NCBI RefSeq assembly: GCF_000003605.2
Contig: NW_003156238.1
Coordinates: forward strand, 297,233-329,353
DNA length: 32,121 nucleotides
Reading direction: 5' to 3'
From: Saccoglossus kowalevskii
Taxonomy: Eukaryota > Hemichordata > Enteropneusta > Harrimaniidae
A program made the position numbers and the translations under genes. Below are positions 1-17,232 of the stretch, one piece after another (position 1 is the first letter of the stretch; the number at the start of each line of letters is the position of its first letter). Under the pieces are notes generated by a model that worked only from the letters and a program-made list of their open reading frames with translations, searched no databases and was not told the DNA's origin.

Positions 1-106
1 TTGCTTAGGGAAGTGTATTGGTGATAACTCACCCTTTGTTATGTAAATCACAAGCACACCTGGTAGAACCCACTGTCCTTTCAGAGCTGAAAACAAATAT
101 GACCTG

Positions 107-1015
107 TCAATCACCTTTATGACAGTTATCACAATGCACACCGTTTATTCTCATGATTCCATGCACACTTCCATTTGCATGGTTTGAGGTAATATGACAA
201 AAACATGAATGAAAGGATGCTGACATTGCCTCCCTCATCAAGACTGAACATGGTACATTTTCAGTCCAATAATCAGTATCAACTGCCAATAAATTTACGT
301 TTCTCAAAATTGCAAAAAATATTGCAACAGTAATCCTGCTTAAATAGTCTGCCCCTATATTTTCTTTACTTTTAATTGCTATAATACGGTAGCTAAAAGA
401 TTGCAAATATAGGGCCCAACGCATTAACGTACGTGCCTTGTTTAAATAAATCAATGGCTGGTGATCAGTCTCCAAAATAAATTCTTTACCATATAAATAT
501 TGGTGAAATTTATCCAATGCCCAAATCACTGCCAAACACTCTTTTTCAATTACAGAATAAGACTTCTCTCTGGCTAGCAATTTATGGCTGGCATATGTCA
601 CTGAAAATTTTCCTTCCTCATATTGTTGCAATAAGACTGCACCAAGCCCATGCATCGCATCTCAAAATCAAACTTTTAGTAAAACCAGACAACCTTAATA
701 TTGGCTGCTTACTCAATAAAACTTTCAAGTGATTAAAGGCACGTTCTTGGGAATCTCCCCAGACTACCTTTCTTGGCTGACCTTTTCTGGTCAAATCACT
801 GAGAGGAGCTGCTGCGATAGTATCCAGTCATGCCTAAAAATGACCTTACTTGCTTTACTGTTTCAGGTCTGACTGCATGCTGTATGGCTTCGATTTTATT
901 TGGCAATACTTGCAAAATATCGTCATCTACTTGGTGACCAATAAACTCTAAATTAGCAAACTAAAAGAAACATTTGACGGTCTGGCAGTTAAACCTGCCT
1001 TCCTTAAACAAGATG
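107..1015 (-). pseudogene. Ty3/gypsy retrotransposon pol fragment (RT end plus RNase H), decayed
   Basis: The minus strand encodes the end of a Ty3/gypsy reverse transcriptase, then the RNase H domain. From about 1015 down to 790 are phrases typical of the RT thumb and connection region (FIGHQV, then VRSFLGMTGYYR). From 655 to about 330 is an open RNase H-like stretch with GLGAVLLQQ, KECLAVIWAL and TDHQPL, ending in a chromodomain-proximal type SKENIGADYLSRI. The acidic residues of the RNase H core (DA near 655, E of KECLA, D of TDH) are visible. At least three frame breaks separate the pieces: near 975, near 820 after GYYR, and just before 655. No LTR or integrase is visible. The fragment may continue off the left edge. 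It is a dead insertion, probably not a host gene. Confidence 0.85.
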
Positions 1016-1309
1016 GCAGAATAGAGCTATTTACATAATCGGTTATTTTAGGTTAAATTATATTAGATTAAAATATTGTCATCATCTACTAAACAACTGG
1101 TATCTGATATCCTGGGTAAATCTCTTTCACATTCGTTCATATAATGATATCTTCAATTATCTTTTTTGGTGATTGAATTGAAATATAAAATCTACAATAC
1201 AATCAATATACATTACAACGGTGAGTTCTATTGTTATTTTACATGTTCAAGTGAATATAATTTAGCGGATTTTACTTGTCAGCGAAAACAGCGAAATTAA
1301 AAGTCAGTC
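1016..1309. other. Intergenic, nothing recognised
   Basis: AT-rich sequence between the gypsy remnant and the duplicated segment. I see no coding signal, repeat or RNA gene here. Confidence 0.4.
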
Positions 1310-1436
1310 AATAATTTATGTGTGTACAGTACCACTTCCCCAGGAGTAGCGTGACTGGGGTGTAAAAGGACCCCTGCATTTGTTATGTCGGCAAATCAAA
1401 CGTATCAATCTGCTAATATATTCGGGAAAAGAAATG

Positions 1437-1442
1437 TTTATT
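1437..1442 (-). promoter_or_regulatory. Candidate poly(A) signal AATAAA conserved in both duplicate copies
   Basis: On the minus strand an AATAAA hexamer lies in a block that aligns with copy 2, where AATAAA is also kept at 28478-28483. It lies about 1.1 kb downstream of exon B on the transcribed strand. This is a plausible 3' end for the unknown gene, but no terminal exon could be defined, so it is a suggestion only. Confidence 0.3.
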
Positions 1443-2533
1443 TTTGTAACGTCGATTGGCACATCTACAAGCATAATCACACATGATTGTTTGTGGTACA
1501 CCTCATACCCGGTAAACATCGTAAGACGTCGTATCTTTGACTTCCAGGGAAGAGGTTAATAACACGCTTGTATAAAGGTAGTAGATGGCGCTGTGTCATA
1601 TACAGTAGAATACTGGAAACTTTCACATCAACTGAAATACTGAAGCTGTTCAAATTGAGATTGCATTAAAAGTATATTATAGTGATTTATACTCATGGGT
1701 CCTGTAATCTTGGTACATACTGATTACATGCTTGTAGTAATTCATAACATACATCAACATACATTTTTATATGCATAATATCACCCTTTATTAGCAACAG
1801 GGAAAATTAATTTCTTCAAGTATTACATTTATGATGACATACTTAACTTTTTCTGTCCCTTAAAAAGAGCTGGTCGAATTTGATTAACCAAAGATGAAAT
1901 AAGCTTATATAGTATATGACGAGATTTCGTTCAATATATATAGTCAGGAAATGATTGTACATGACTTCACAATTCCAGGGGCAGAATTGATGATTTTTTC
2001 TGCAAGCAAAGAAATTGATCCTGCTTTAATATATTATCGAAATTTATCTGATCTCCATATATGGACAAAATTACTTGAGTGGTCAAAGCTATTGATAATA
2101 TAAACGAGTGTGTTGTGTGTTAAATGCCTTATATTCCGAACCTTTATTTAATAAATCTCTCGAATCTCATACATTGTCACAGTAAAGTTACGAGAAATCT
2201 TCAAATACGATTTTAAAACAAAAATGCACATTGATGATGAAATGGTATATTACGAGAACATTTAGACTGATAATACCTAAAACAATGTTCACAATAAATG
2301 AGCATGTTTCGACATTTTAGGAACTGACCAGATGGTTATGTCACAATTTCAAAATGCGTGCAAGCACAATCACATTTGCAGCTCAGTGGGTGTTATATGG
2401 GAATTGTTTACATGTAATAATGTAAAGACTACTGGACGATACATAATAAAGCGTGAAATTACGGATAGTTTGCCAGACTGAATATCGTACATTATTCATG
2501 TCATGTCGTGCCTGGCTTGGTACACACCCTCAC

Positions 2534-2752
2534 CTTTGGCCTGGTCAATTTCTTGGCTATAATTCTCAATTTCTATGTCGATATTTGCCAGTTGTTGTTC
2601 TAAGGTTGGATTACCATTTGCTTTATGCCATTCTAGGACGTTCTTCCTTTGAAGTAATAAGCTAAGAATGTCCTTATCCCTCCAATATAACTCAAGAACC
2701 CTAAGGTACTCTTCGTACATTCCAATCCAAATATTTATGTCATCATCCATTA
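2534..2752 (-). CDS. Exon B of an unrecognised gene (copy 1)
   Basis: A 219-nt internal exon: acceptor TTTGCCCAG before TAATGG and donor AAAG followed by GTGAGG. It starts after one base of a codon and ends one base into a codon (phase 1-1). It is open throughout and encodes about 72 residues beginning MDDDINIWIGMYEEYL and ending NYSQEIDQAK. The composition is rich in E, K, L, I and Q with heptad-like spacing, so a coiled coil is likely. The paralogous exon at 30254-30504 has the same boundaries and a similar end (IEELNQTIVQIK against IEIENYSQEIDQAK), which supports it as a real exon. I do not recognise the family and propose no function. Confidence 0.65.
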
Positions 2753-2907
2753 CTGGGCAAACCACGCCAAGAATGTCTGTCCACCACCAAAGCAAGGTAG
2801 AAAATATTATTTTTTCAATATCAACAGCAAAAATAAAATCGATATATAAGATTCGTTGGCTAACAAATGTAACGTAATTGACACAAAGACAACAGGATGT
2901 AACTTAC

Positions 2908-3099
2908 TGGCCAGTGCCTGTCTGACGGCTGGATCGTCCTCTGCTTCCACTCGTGCTTGAAATTCTTGATATAACCCACTTAGTAAGTCAAGGAGTGGAA
3001 CTAAATCAGGATCCATATTCAAGCCTGAGTCGTCACTAGATTTAATTCGTAGCCCTTCTGATAGCCTATCCAGCGAGGGATGCTGAGGTCCTGTGAAAC
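2908..3099 (-). CDS. Exon A of an unrecognised gene (copy 1)
   Basis: A 192-nt phase 1-1 exon: acceptor ATATTAG before GTTTCACAG and consensus donor GTAAGT. It encodes about 63 residues including LDRLSEGLRIKSSDDSG and ends EAEDDPAVRQALA. The exon at 30658-30852 encodes the matching LEKLSKGLLIESSDPDG and EAEEDADIRQALA, so the frame and both splice sites are supported by comparison. It is acidic and helical in character. It lies 155 bp upstream of exon B on the minus strand. Function is unknown. Confidence 0.7.
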
Positions 3100-3563
3100 C
3101 TAATATACCTATTATGTATGCATGCCAATATCAATATTGCCAACAAAACAAAAACTAGGAATATGTGTGATACATTTCTAAACACCAAAACTAATATTTA
3201 CATGATGACAACATTATGTTTTTAGTAGATTTGAATATAAATAACATTTATTTAAGTAGTATTTATTGGATTGAAGATGCATTACGATATTAACCCACTC
3301 ATATTATCATTTCCGGTCTACAGGCTTGGAGCCTATTTACATACAGATAAATGAAAAACCCCATAAACATGCATTGCGAGGAATTTGTCCGGTAGAAATA
3401 CAACTGGATCTTTTACGTGCACTACGAATAGGAGTACAGGGAATCGAAAGATTTACGCCTTTCTCCCTGATACAAATGACGCGAACCTGGAAAGTTGGCA
3501 AAGTGTACTCGTTTATGCACTGCTGAGTGTGCAGCTGACCATTGAATTCAATCGATGACTTAC

Positions 3564-3629
3564 CTCGATATTTTTCAGCAGGCATACAAAGATCACCAAG
3601 TAGCCATAGGCCAGACATATCGCTATCAG
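3564..3629 (-). CDS. Short phase 1-1 exon of the unrecognised gene (66 nt)
   Basis: Acceptor TTCGTGTCAAACAG and consensus donor GAG followed by GTAAGT bracket 66 nt. Read in the phase used by exons A and B it gives DSDMSGLWLLGDLCMPAEKYR. The intron just upstream (3690-3750) carries the GTGATACATT..CAAACA.C block also found upstream of exon A and of the exon at 4895-4948, which is the main reason to assign it to this gene. Caveat: another frame of the same 66 nt is hydrophobic (LIAICLAYGYLVIFVCLL) and would look like a membrane helix, so the phase assignment matters. Confidence 0.45.
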
Positions 3630-4009
3630 CTGTTTGACACGAAAATAGAACATATTTGTTTTATTCCATATCACAAACACAACCATACCATAGCAGTGTG
3701 TGTGATACATTGACAAACATCAGAAACGCGATGTGTGCAATGACAACATAATGTTTCTTACTCGAACAAACAATAATAAAATATTGTGTTTAAAGTAACT
3801 GCATGTGGCAGCTGACTGTGTATATGAAGCTGAACCACTATACTAAATGCTGTCAAACTCCAGAGTAATTTATGTTGTTCAGCACATTCTACTGTTGTAA
3901 TTAAAGAGTTTAAAGATGGTTGATTGACTCTGCACTTGCAGTAATATATATGCGTATGGTGTGAATGCTGTTTAACCAATTATACTGCAGCCTAAAACCT
4001 AAATTTTGC

Positions 4010-4760
4010 AAGAATTGATGGTCTAGTAGATATATAGATGGATGAATAGATGGTTGGTTTGTTGACTGTGTTGGTAAGTTGATGGTCTGTAAACTGGGTT
4101 GTAGATTCATGGTTGGTTTGTTGACATGGTCGAAGGGTTGATGGTTGGTTTGTTGACTTGAGTCAGTCAGTTGATGGTAGGTTTTTTGACCGAGTCAGTC
4201 AGTGGGTTGATGGTTTGTTGACTGGGTTGGTTGGTTGATGGTTAGTTTGTTGACTGGATTAGTCGGTTGATGGTTGGTTTGTTGACTGGATCAGTCGATG
4301 CATTTACGTTTTTTTGACAGGGTTGTGGGTTGGTTGGTGACTGTGCCAGTCAGTTGATGGTTCGTTTGTTGACTAGGTCGGTTTCTTGATAGTTGATTGA
4401 TGGCTGGTGTTCTGGTCGGGTTTGGTATGTTGATGGTTGGTTTGTTGACTGAGTTGGTTAGTTGATGGTTGGTTTGCTGACTGGGCTATGGGTTGATGGT
4501 TAGTTTGTTGACTGGGTTGGTCAGTAGCTTGATGGTTTGTTCACTGGGTCGGTTGGTAAGTTGATTGTTTGTTGCCCGATTTGGTTGGTTTGTTGGCTAG
4601 TCAATGGGTTGTTGGCTGGTTTGTTGACTGTGTCACTGAGCTGCAATGGTTGGTTGGTTAGTTTTTGGGCTGTTGGTTGGTTTATTCACTGGGTCGGTGG
4701 GCTGGTCTTTTAGTCTGTTGTATGAATCGAGGGGTTGATGGTTTGTACTTTAATAGATAA
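4010..4760. repeat. Degenerate G/T-rich tandem repeat block
   Basis: Irregular repeats of a roughly 30-40 bp motif built on GTTGATGGTTGGTTTGTTGACTGG. The plus strand is strongly G/T-rich. The block opens with ATGGTCTAGTAGATA near 4018, a phrase that recurs at the start of the next G/T-rich block at 5703. Copies are too diverged for exact unit boundaries. Non-coding, within an intron or upstream region of the unknown gene. Confidence 0.75.
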
Positions 4761-4894
4761 GATTGCATTTGGTATTTATGGAGTGGTTAAATTCAATGAA
4801 TGGTTCGATGGGCTGGAAGGGGAAGGGATGCAATTGAATGGTTTGGTAGCTGGGTGAATGAATGGATTGCTAAACAGGTGAATTGATTACTTAC

Positions 4895-4948
4895 CTGGTA
4901 TAGCTGACATATCCATGTTATTCATTAAAGAATAAACATTACCGTCAC
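4895..4948 (-). CDS. Short phase 1-1 exon of the unrecognised gene (54 nt)
   Basis: Acceptor with a long pyrimidine-rich tract ending GATTGTAG and consensus donor CCAG followed by GTAAGT enclose 54 nt. In phase 1 it reads DGNVYSLMNNMDMSAIP. The DMS phrase resembles DSDMSG of the 66-nt exon at 3564-3629. The upstream intron (4985-5060) contains the shared GTGATACATTGGCAAACACC block, and the sequence around 5093-5130 (TAAATACTGTC...GCCC) resembles the sequence upstream of exon A copy 2 near 31002-31028. It is very short, so confidence rests on the splice sites and the shared intron block. Confidence 0.4.
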
Positions 4949-5228
4949 CTACAATCATTAAAAAAAGTAAAAAAAAATAATTGTTTAAAGCACCAACAAA
5001 ACACAAATTAGTAATATATGTGATACATTGGCAAACACCAGAAACCTAAAACAATATGAGTTTTTCTCAAATCAAGAAATCAATGATGTATGTAGGTAAA
5101 TACTGTCAAGCATTCATAATATCGCCCAAACAGAAACAAACAATCATTCATATCCGATTAAATTGAATTAACCATTTAACCAAAATGTTTCAATTTGTTT
5201 AGTAAGATGAACTTTTCCCCTTCTATGG

Positions 5229-5597
5229 AATAGGTGATTTTCCGTACAATTGCGAGATCTCGCGAGATGCATGAAAGACGCCCGTCGAACGTCTGCCGCA
5301 AAAATCGAACGATTTGATTTTGAACTAGAATTTCTTTATTTCGTAGCTTACATTGACCGGCCGATCTTCGACAGAGGAATATTGCTTCCGAATACCCTTA
5401 CTTAATCAAAATTGCCTATCATCAAATGTGGACAGCACATTATTAAGCATGGAAATGTCCCCGAAATACTTTCGCGTTTGTCGAACCCCACGCGATGTTT
5501 GACGCGACTACGACGCTATGACCTTTGTTTGTCTTGTTTTTACGTTCGATTTCACGCATAACGCGTGATTCTCGCAGTGTACGGAAAATGGTCTATT
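5229..5597. mobile_element. Candidate MITE of about 370 bp with terminal inverted repeats
   Basis: The left end (AATAGGTGATTTTCCGTACA) and the reverse complement of the right end (AATAGACCATTTTCCGTACA) match over about 27 bp, both followed by GCGAG. The interior is noticeably richer in CG dinucleotides than the flanks and has no coding potential. I could not identify an unambiguous target-site duplication, so the class is open. Confidence 0.55.
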
Positions 5598-5697
5598 GGT
5601 GATTAACATTAATTGTCAAACAACTGAAACTATTGTCTGATGGATTCTTCACTTGTAGTAATACAAATTATTGTGAGAGTCTGTTACACTGGTGAAA

Positions 5698-6050
5698 ATT
5701 ATAAAATGGTCTAGCAGATAGATGGAATAGACAGATGGTTTGTTGAGTGGGTGGGAGAGTTGAATGAGGGTTTATATGAATGTATGGATGAATTGAGTAG
5801 TGGTTGAGTTTGAAAGATGGTTTTGGTAGTGGAATGAACAGATGAATCAATTGCTGGGAGGATGGCTAGATGAATGCGTGTAACTGCATGATCAAGTTAG
5901 GACGAAATTATATAATTTAATTGAAAGCTAGATTGATGGGTTGATGAGTTGTTTGAGGGATAACTGTCAAACTGGTTGCCTGGGTTTTGACTGACTAAAC
6001 AGATGCGATATGACTTATAATGAATGTATGAATGAAATGGAATTGATATA
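5698..6050. repeat. Second G/T- and GATGAATG-rich low-complexity block
   Basis: Degenerate repeats of TGAATGAATGGATTG and GATGGTTTGTTGAGTGG type, opening with ATGGTCTAGCAGATAGATGG near 5703. Related in sequence to the 4010-4760 and 6235-6865 blocks. Open frames across it encode only low-complexity peptides. Confidence 0.6.
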
Positions 6051-6098
6051 TAAATTGAAGAAATGTTAATGATGAAAGGTTTAGATGTTAATGCTACA

Positions 6099-6123
6099 AA
6101 AGATGGTCTGCTAGACCATCTTT
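6099..6123. repeat. Perfect 11-bp inverted repeat with 3-nt loop
   Basis: Arms AAAGATGGTCT (6099-6109) and AGACCATCTTT (6113-6123) flank GCT. The core TGGTCT...AGACCA echoes the TGGTCTAGCAGA phrase that opens the G/T-rich blocks at 4018 and 5703. Confidence 0.7.
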
Positions 6124-6234
6124 AGTTTGAAGTGAAAAGTGAACACCGCAAAACACAACTTCGTGAATAAATATACATTTAGTTAGACATATGAGTATCG
6201 TTTATTCTATATCACACTATACATACTTGGATTA

Positions 6235-6865
6235 TTGGATGGGATGAATAAAATTGTTTTGTAGATTGATAGGCTGAGATGAATAAATTGATGATATAGG
6301 TAAATTGAATGATGGAATGTATGTGGTGGATGGCTGGAATGAAATTGTTTGGTGGATTGATGAGCTGAGATGAATAAATTGATGATATAGGTAAATTGAA
6401 TGATGGAATGTATGTGGTGGATGGCTGGAATGAAATGGTTTGGTGGATTGATAGGCTGAGATGAATAAATTGATGATATAGGTAAATTGAATGATGGAAT
6501 GTATGTGGTGAATGGCTGGAATGAAATGGTTTGGTGGATTGATGGGCTGAGATGAATAAATTGATGATATAGGTAAATTGAATGATGAAATGTATGTGGT
6601 GGATGGCTGGAATGAAATGGTTTGGTGGATTGATGAGCTGAGACGAATAAATTGATGATATAGGTAAATTGAATGATGGAATGTATGTGGTGGATGGCTG
6701 GAATGAAATGGTTTGGTGGATTGATGGGCTGAGATGAATAAATTGATGATATAGGTAAATTGAATGATGGAATGTATGTGGTGAATGGCTGGAATGAAAT
6801 GGTTTGGTTGATTGATGGGCTGAGATGAATACATTGATGATATAGGATAAATTGAATAATGGATT
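6235..6865. repeat. 91-bp satellite-like tandem array, about 6.9 copies
   Basis: The marker GAATAAATTGATGATATAGG (or a one-base variant) recurs at 6281, 6372, 6463, 6554, 6645, 6736 and 6827, an exact 91-bp spacing. Units are about 95% alike by eye, with alternating AGGCTGA, GAGCTGA and GGGCTGA variants. Because 91 is not a multiple of three, the 200-codon minus-strand open frame runs through all three frames of the unit in turn, giving a His/Ser/Ile-rich peptide. I regard this as a by-product of a stop-free repeat, not as a gene. Confidence 0.9.
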
Positions 6866-8011
6866 ATATGTGATATATCACGCGTAACGTACCATTACTC
6901 GAGCATCGAGTCGAAGTTTGGTAATTGTATGAACTCCAAACGTACTCAGGCGAACTTAGCTCCAATACAACACGCTTCTCGTACTCGTACGTGGAAAATC
7001 TAGTTTATTTTACGAAAAAAGCGTGTATGGGGTTGCACTTGAACTTGTATTGCAACGGTTATTCGAGAAAGGGAATACTTGATTGGTAGATGGGCGATTC
7101 GTCCCTGGTGGCTTACGGCCCTTGTAGATAAAAGATGTAACCCTGGTATTGAACGTTACGACTCAAAGAAGTTTGTCGTTATGGGCCTGGTAAAAATTAT
7201 ATTCTAAGTATATTCATATCTAGTGTTAATATATTGACTGCAAAACGAATGTGTTTTTTATTATTCACAATATATTTTTGTTCAGGAATTTTCTTCATGA
7301 TTCAACACTATGTTTGACCAACATCCTTCTATCGCGTGATAAAGGGAATGTGATTTGACACAAGACGACAGATGTTTGTTCATTCACTCACCGCCGCCTT
7401 TGTACTAAACGCCGTACCTCCCCTGAGGACTGATTGACACCTATGCACGTGTACGGCCATCTGACACAGAATACACATCTAATATTTTAGTTTCGATTAG
7501 GGTTCAAATGCATATTTATGGTTTGTTGTTGCATTGGAGCTAAAAAATAGAATTCATGGTTGTTAGAATGTGTTTTCATGGTGAGTTGCATAATGAACGT
7601 TAATCAGCAGGTGATAAGAATGTAGCAGTTTATGTAGGCAGACAGAACAGTGGTTTATGGTGTAGCAGTAAATGAACAAAAAAATGGTTCTTTGTACGTT
7701 GTATTTTTGATTGAATGGTGATACATTTCAGTTTTGACCAGGGTCGGCATATTTGTGCTTTTCCGAAATATGTTTCCATGGTGAATGAATGAATTACGAA
7801 CGTTAGTCAAAATGTGACAATGTAGTATAGCAATTTGTTTGGACAGGTAGTCTGTTCATTTGCCATTTGCACTACTAATAAGTAAAATTCGCTAAATTAA
7901 AACCAAATTAAAGTTTGTGAACTGAGAAGCGCCCTATATTAGCGTGTTTTGAAGTCTCCCTTAATCAATAAAAACATATTTGTGTGAGAGACTTGCTATA
8001 TTAACGAATGT
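6866..8011. other. Intergenic, downstream of the esterase gene
   Basis: No coding region, RNA gene or clear repeat recognised. It is the region immediately 3' of the minus-strand esterase and may hold its 3' UTR, but I did not find a convincing poly(A) signal close to the stop codons. Confidence 0.4.
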
Positions 8012-8058
8012 CTACACAACCTCTGTAAACAAAATTTTTTCATCGTCTACCTTTTTTG

Positions 8059-15263
<7,205 letters not shown>

Positions 15264-15759
15264 TGTTTACACTACACTACAAGACTCAAGATCGAACCAC
15301 ACTGAGTTGACTATTAACAGGACGATTAAGGCATGACAGGCTAGCCTCGATCTCGACATTAAATCAATACCAAGTTGTTATCTTCATAGATACCCCCACA
15401 CACCAAACACTGGCGGCGCCCTCATTTCCGTTCTTCTCGTTCGGGTTTTCACCGCAGGCACGCCGTATTCGCATATCAAAGTATAGAAAGTAATCAAAGA
15501 CGTTCGAATTCTCTTTGAGTCATGCAGTAATTTTTAAATATTTTTTTTTCGCTCTTGTATATGAACTATGAATATTATCTTTTGAAAATAATGGAACATA
15601 TGCAAAAACGATTTGGCAGTGGTGTCCATGTGATGCTTGGCTAATGGAAACCTGCTTTTTCTTGCAAAATTACGAGATTTAGATGAAGGGGGAAGTTCGT
15701 GTGATAGCGAATATTCGAAGTTCATATACAAGAGCAACAACAAATTACTGTGCGACAGG
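15264..15759. other. Esterase 5' flank
   Basis: Should contain the esterase 5' UTR and promoter. I see no clear TATA box or initiator, and no other gene. Confidence 0.4.
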
Positions 15760-15995
15760 AAGATAATTCGAACCCAACGTGCCATTTGCCATGTCAGTAA
15801 TGATCTGACCTTCTTCGCTTTCAGGGGTACACACTTTTTAATTGGTTTGCCAGTTGCTTGTTTGATGCCCTCATACGTCTTTCTGATGTCGCCAGTTGCT
15901 GAAGCAGGCTGGATGCATTCTGACAACATGAGTCAGTAGTTGTTTGCACAGCAGCGTGAGACTCGCTGGGTTTCATGTACCTGTACCTGTACTTG
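15760..15995 (-). mobile_element. Inverted 5' segment of a non-LTR retrotransposon
   Basis: On the minus strand: CANNY, a stop where related elements have Trp, then LMLSECIQPASATGDIRK, TYEGIKQATGKPIKK, VPLK and a degraded ITD...MARWV. This is the linker that precedes the RT domain in a common family of invertebrate LINE polyproteins. Its orientation is opposite to the RT part that begins at 16005, immediately to the right. Coding similarity fades at about 15760. Confidence 0.65.
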
Positions 15996-16004
15996 AAGAG
16001 CTAG

Positions 16005-17232
16005 AGAGGCTTATTTCAACTACTGCAGACGATTGGTTGTCCCCCACAGTTGTTTAACATCATTATCTTTTTCCACGAGGACATGCAAGGTGTTGTCACT
16101 TATGACGGGAGACCTCTGAACCCTTTGTAATTTGGTGTGTCTTGGCCCCGAATCTGTTTGTAATTTTCTTCTCTCTTCTGCTGAAGTTTGCTTTTGGTCA
16201 CTGTACTCAAGGTGTCCACCTATACACCCGCAGTGATGGGAAACTGTTCAACATGGCCCGACTGAGAGCCAAGACAAAGGTTCGCTCAGTACTGATTAGT
16301 GATCTGTTGTTTGCCGTTGATGAAGCACTGGTCGCACATGTTGAAGATGAGCTGCAACAGTTGCTCAACCAGTTTGCTCATGCGTGCAGTGAATTTGCAC
16401 TGATCATCAGCATAAAGAAAACAGTAGTTATGGGCCAGGATGTTCCACAACCACCCATCGTCACCATAGATTCAGAAGCACTTGAAGTGACAGATCACTT
16501 CACTTATATCGGATCAACAGTTACTAAGAACCTGTCTTTAGATAAGAAAATTGACAGACGGATAGCCAGGACGGCAGGTGTGATGACCAAGCTACCTGCA
16601 ACTTAATACAAAACTCAAAGAGAATCATTCGTGCGTTCTCAGTAAGCTTCTGTATGGTAGCGAGACCTGGACCACATGTGCCAAAATAAAAACCTTAAAA
16701 ACGTCCATTTTCGATGCCTAAGGCGCATTATTGGCATTTCTTGGACCACTGTTCTGGAACGCACATGGTCTTCGATTATCCACCTTCTTCTCTGTCAGCG
16801 ATTTCTACGCTGGCTAAAACACTTATCCCGAATGAAAGATGGGTGCATTCCAAAGGACATCTTTCTCGGTGGACAGCGACAGGGAAACGCCGAGTCGGAC
16901 GACTTGAATTGCGCTTCAGAGATGTCTGCAAACGTGACCTGAAGCTAACAGGCATAGACCTAACAAGCTTGGAACCCATTGCAGAGGACCACAACAGAAG
17001 GATGGTCTTGGAAAGGGTCGGGAAAGCTAGAGTTAAGGACACTAAAACGCAAAGGGAAACTGCAACAGGGGAACCCCTCTGCCTTCATATGTCCTAACTG
17101 TCGCCGCGATTGCCATGCCAGGATCGGCCTAGAAAGCCACAAAAGACGCTGTCAACCGCCATAACGTCATGCAGAGCGCTACCATCATCTTAAAAGATGG
17201 AAGGATTCCTGCTATTAAGGTAGCGAGAAGGG
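16005..17232 (+). mobile_element. Non-LTR retrotransposon, RT to C-terminal zinc finger, decayed
   Basis: The plus strand reads RGLFQLLQTIGCPPQ, then FFHEDMQGVVTYDGR (16005-16125), a break, LAPNLFVIFFSLLLKFAFG, then TRSDGKLFNMARLRAKTKV, FAVD where FADD is expected (16310-16321), then KKTVVMGQDV and HFTYIGSTVTKNLSLD. After further frameshifts come LLYGSETWTT, RCLRRIIGISW, TGKRRVGRLELRFRDVCKRD and a C-terminal CCHC-like finger CPNCRRDCHARIGLESHKRRC (last residues near 17155). RT is dead by frameshift and by loss of the first catalytic Asp. The clade is not certain. Confidence 0.8.

Larger units (their letters stand above)
1310..3240 (-). repeat. Segmental duplication, copy 1 (partner 28390-30975)
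   Basis: This stretch lines up collinearly, in the same orientation, with 28390-30975. Matching blocks include the GGAGTAGCG...TATTCGG(G)AAAAGAA region (1335-1450 against 28418-28500), the TATCACCCTTTATTAG block (1779 against 28926), the GTCAGGAAATGAT block (about 1944 against 29114), the GAGAACATTTAGACTGATAAT block (2254 against 29970), and exons A and B of the unknown gene. Both coding and non-coding parts are shared, so this is a DNA duplication rather than retroposition. Copy 2 is about 0.7 kb longer, mostly from extra sequence around 29170-29840. Identity was judged by eye and not computed. Confidence 0.8.

Noticed and set aside
3513-3716. Transmembrane peptide LIAICLAYGYLVIFVCLL from the 66-nt exon
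   Set aside because: That frame disagrees with the phase 1-1 pattern of the neighbouring exons. It is kept only as a caveat.
6232-6834. 200-codon minus-strand open frame as a His/Ser/Ile-rich protein gene
   Set aside because: It coincides with the 91-bp tandem array and simply reads the three frames of the unit in turn. No start context, splice site or conservation supports a gene.
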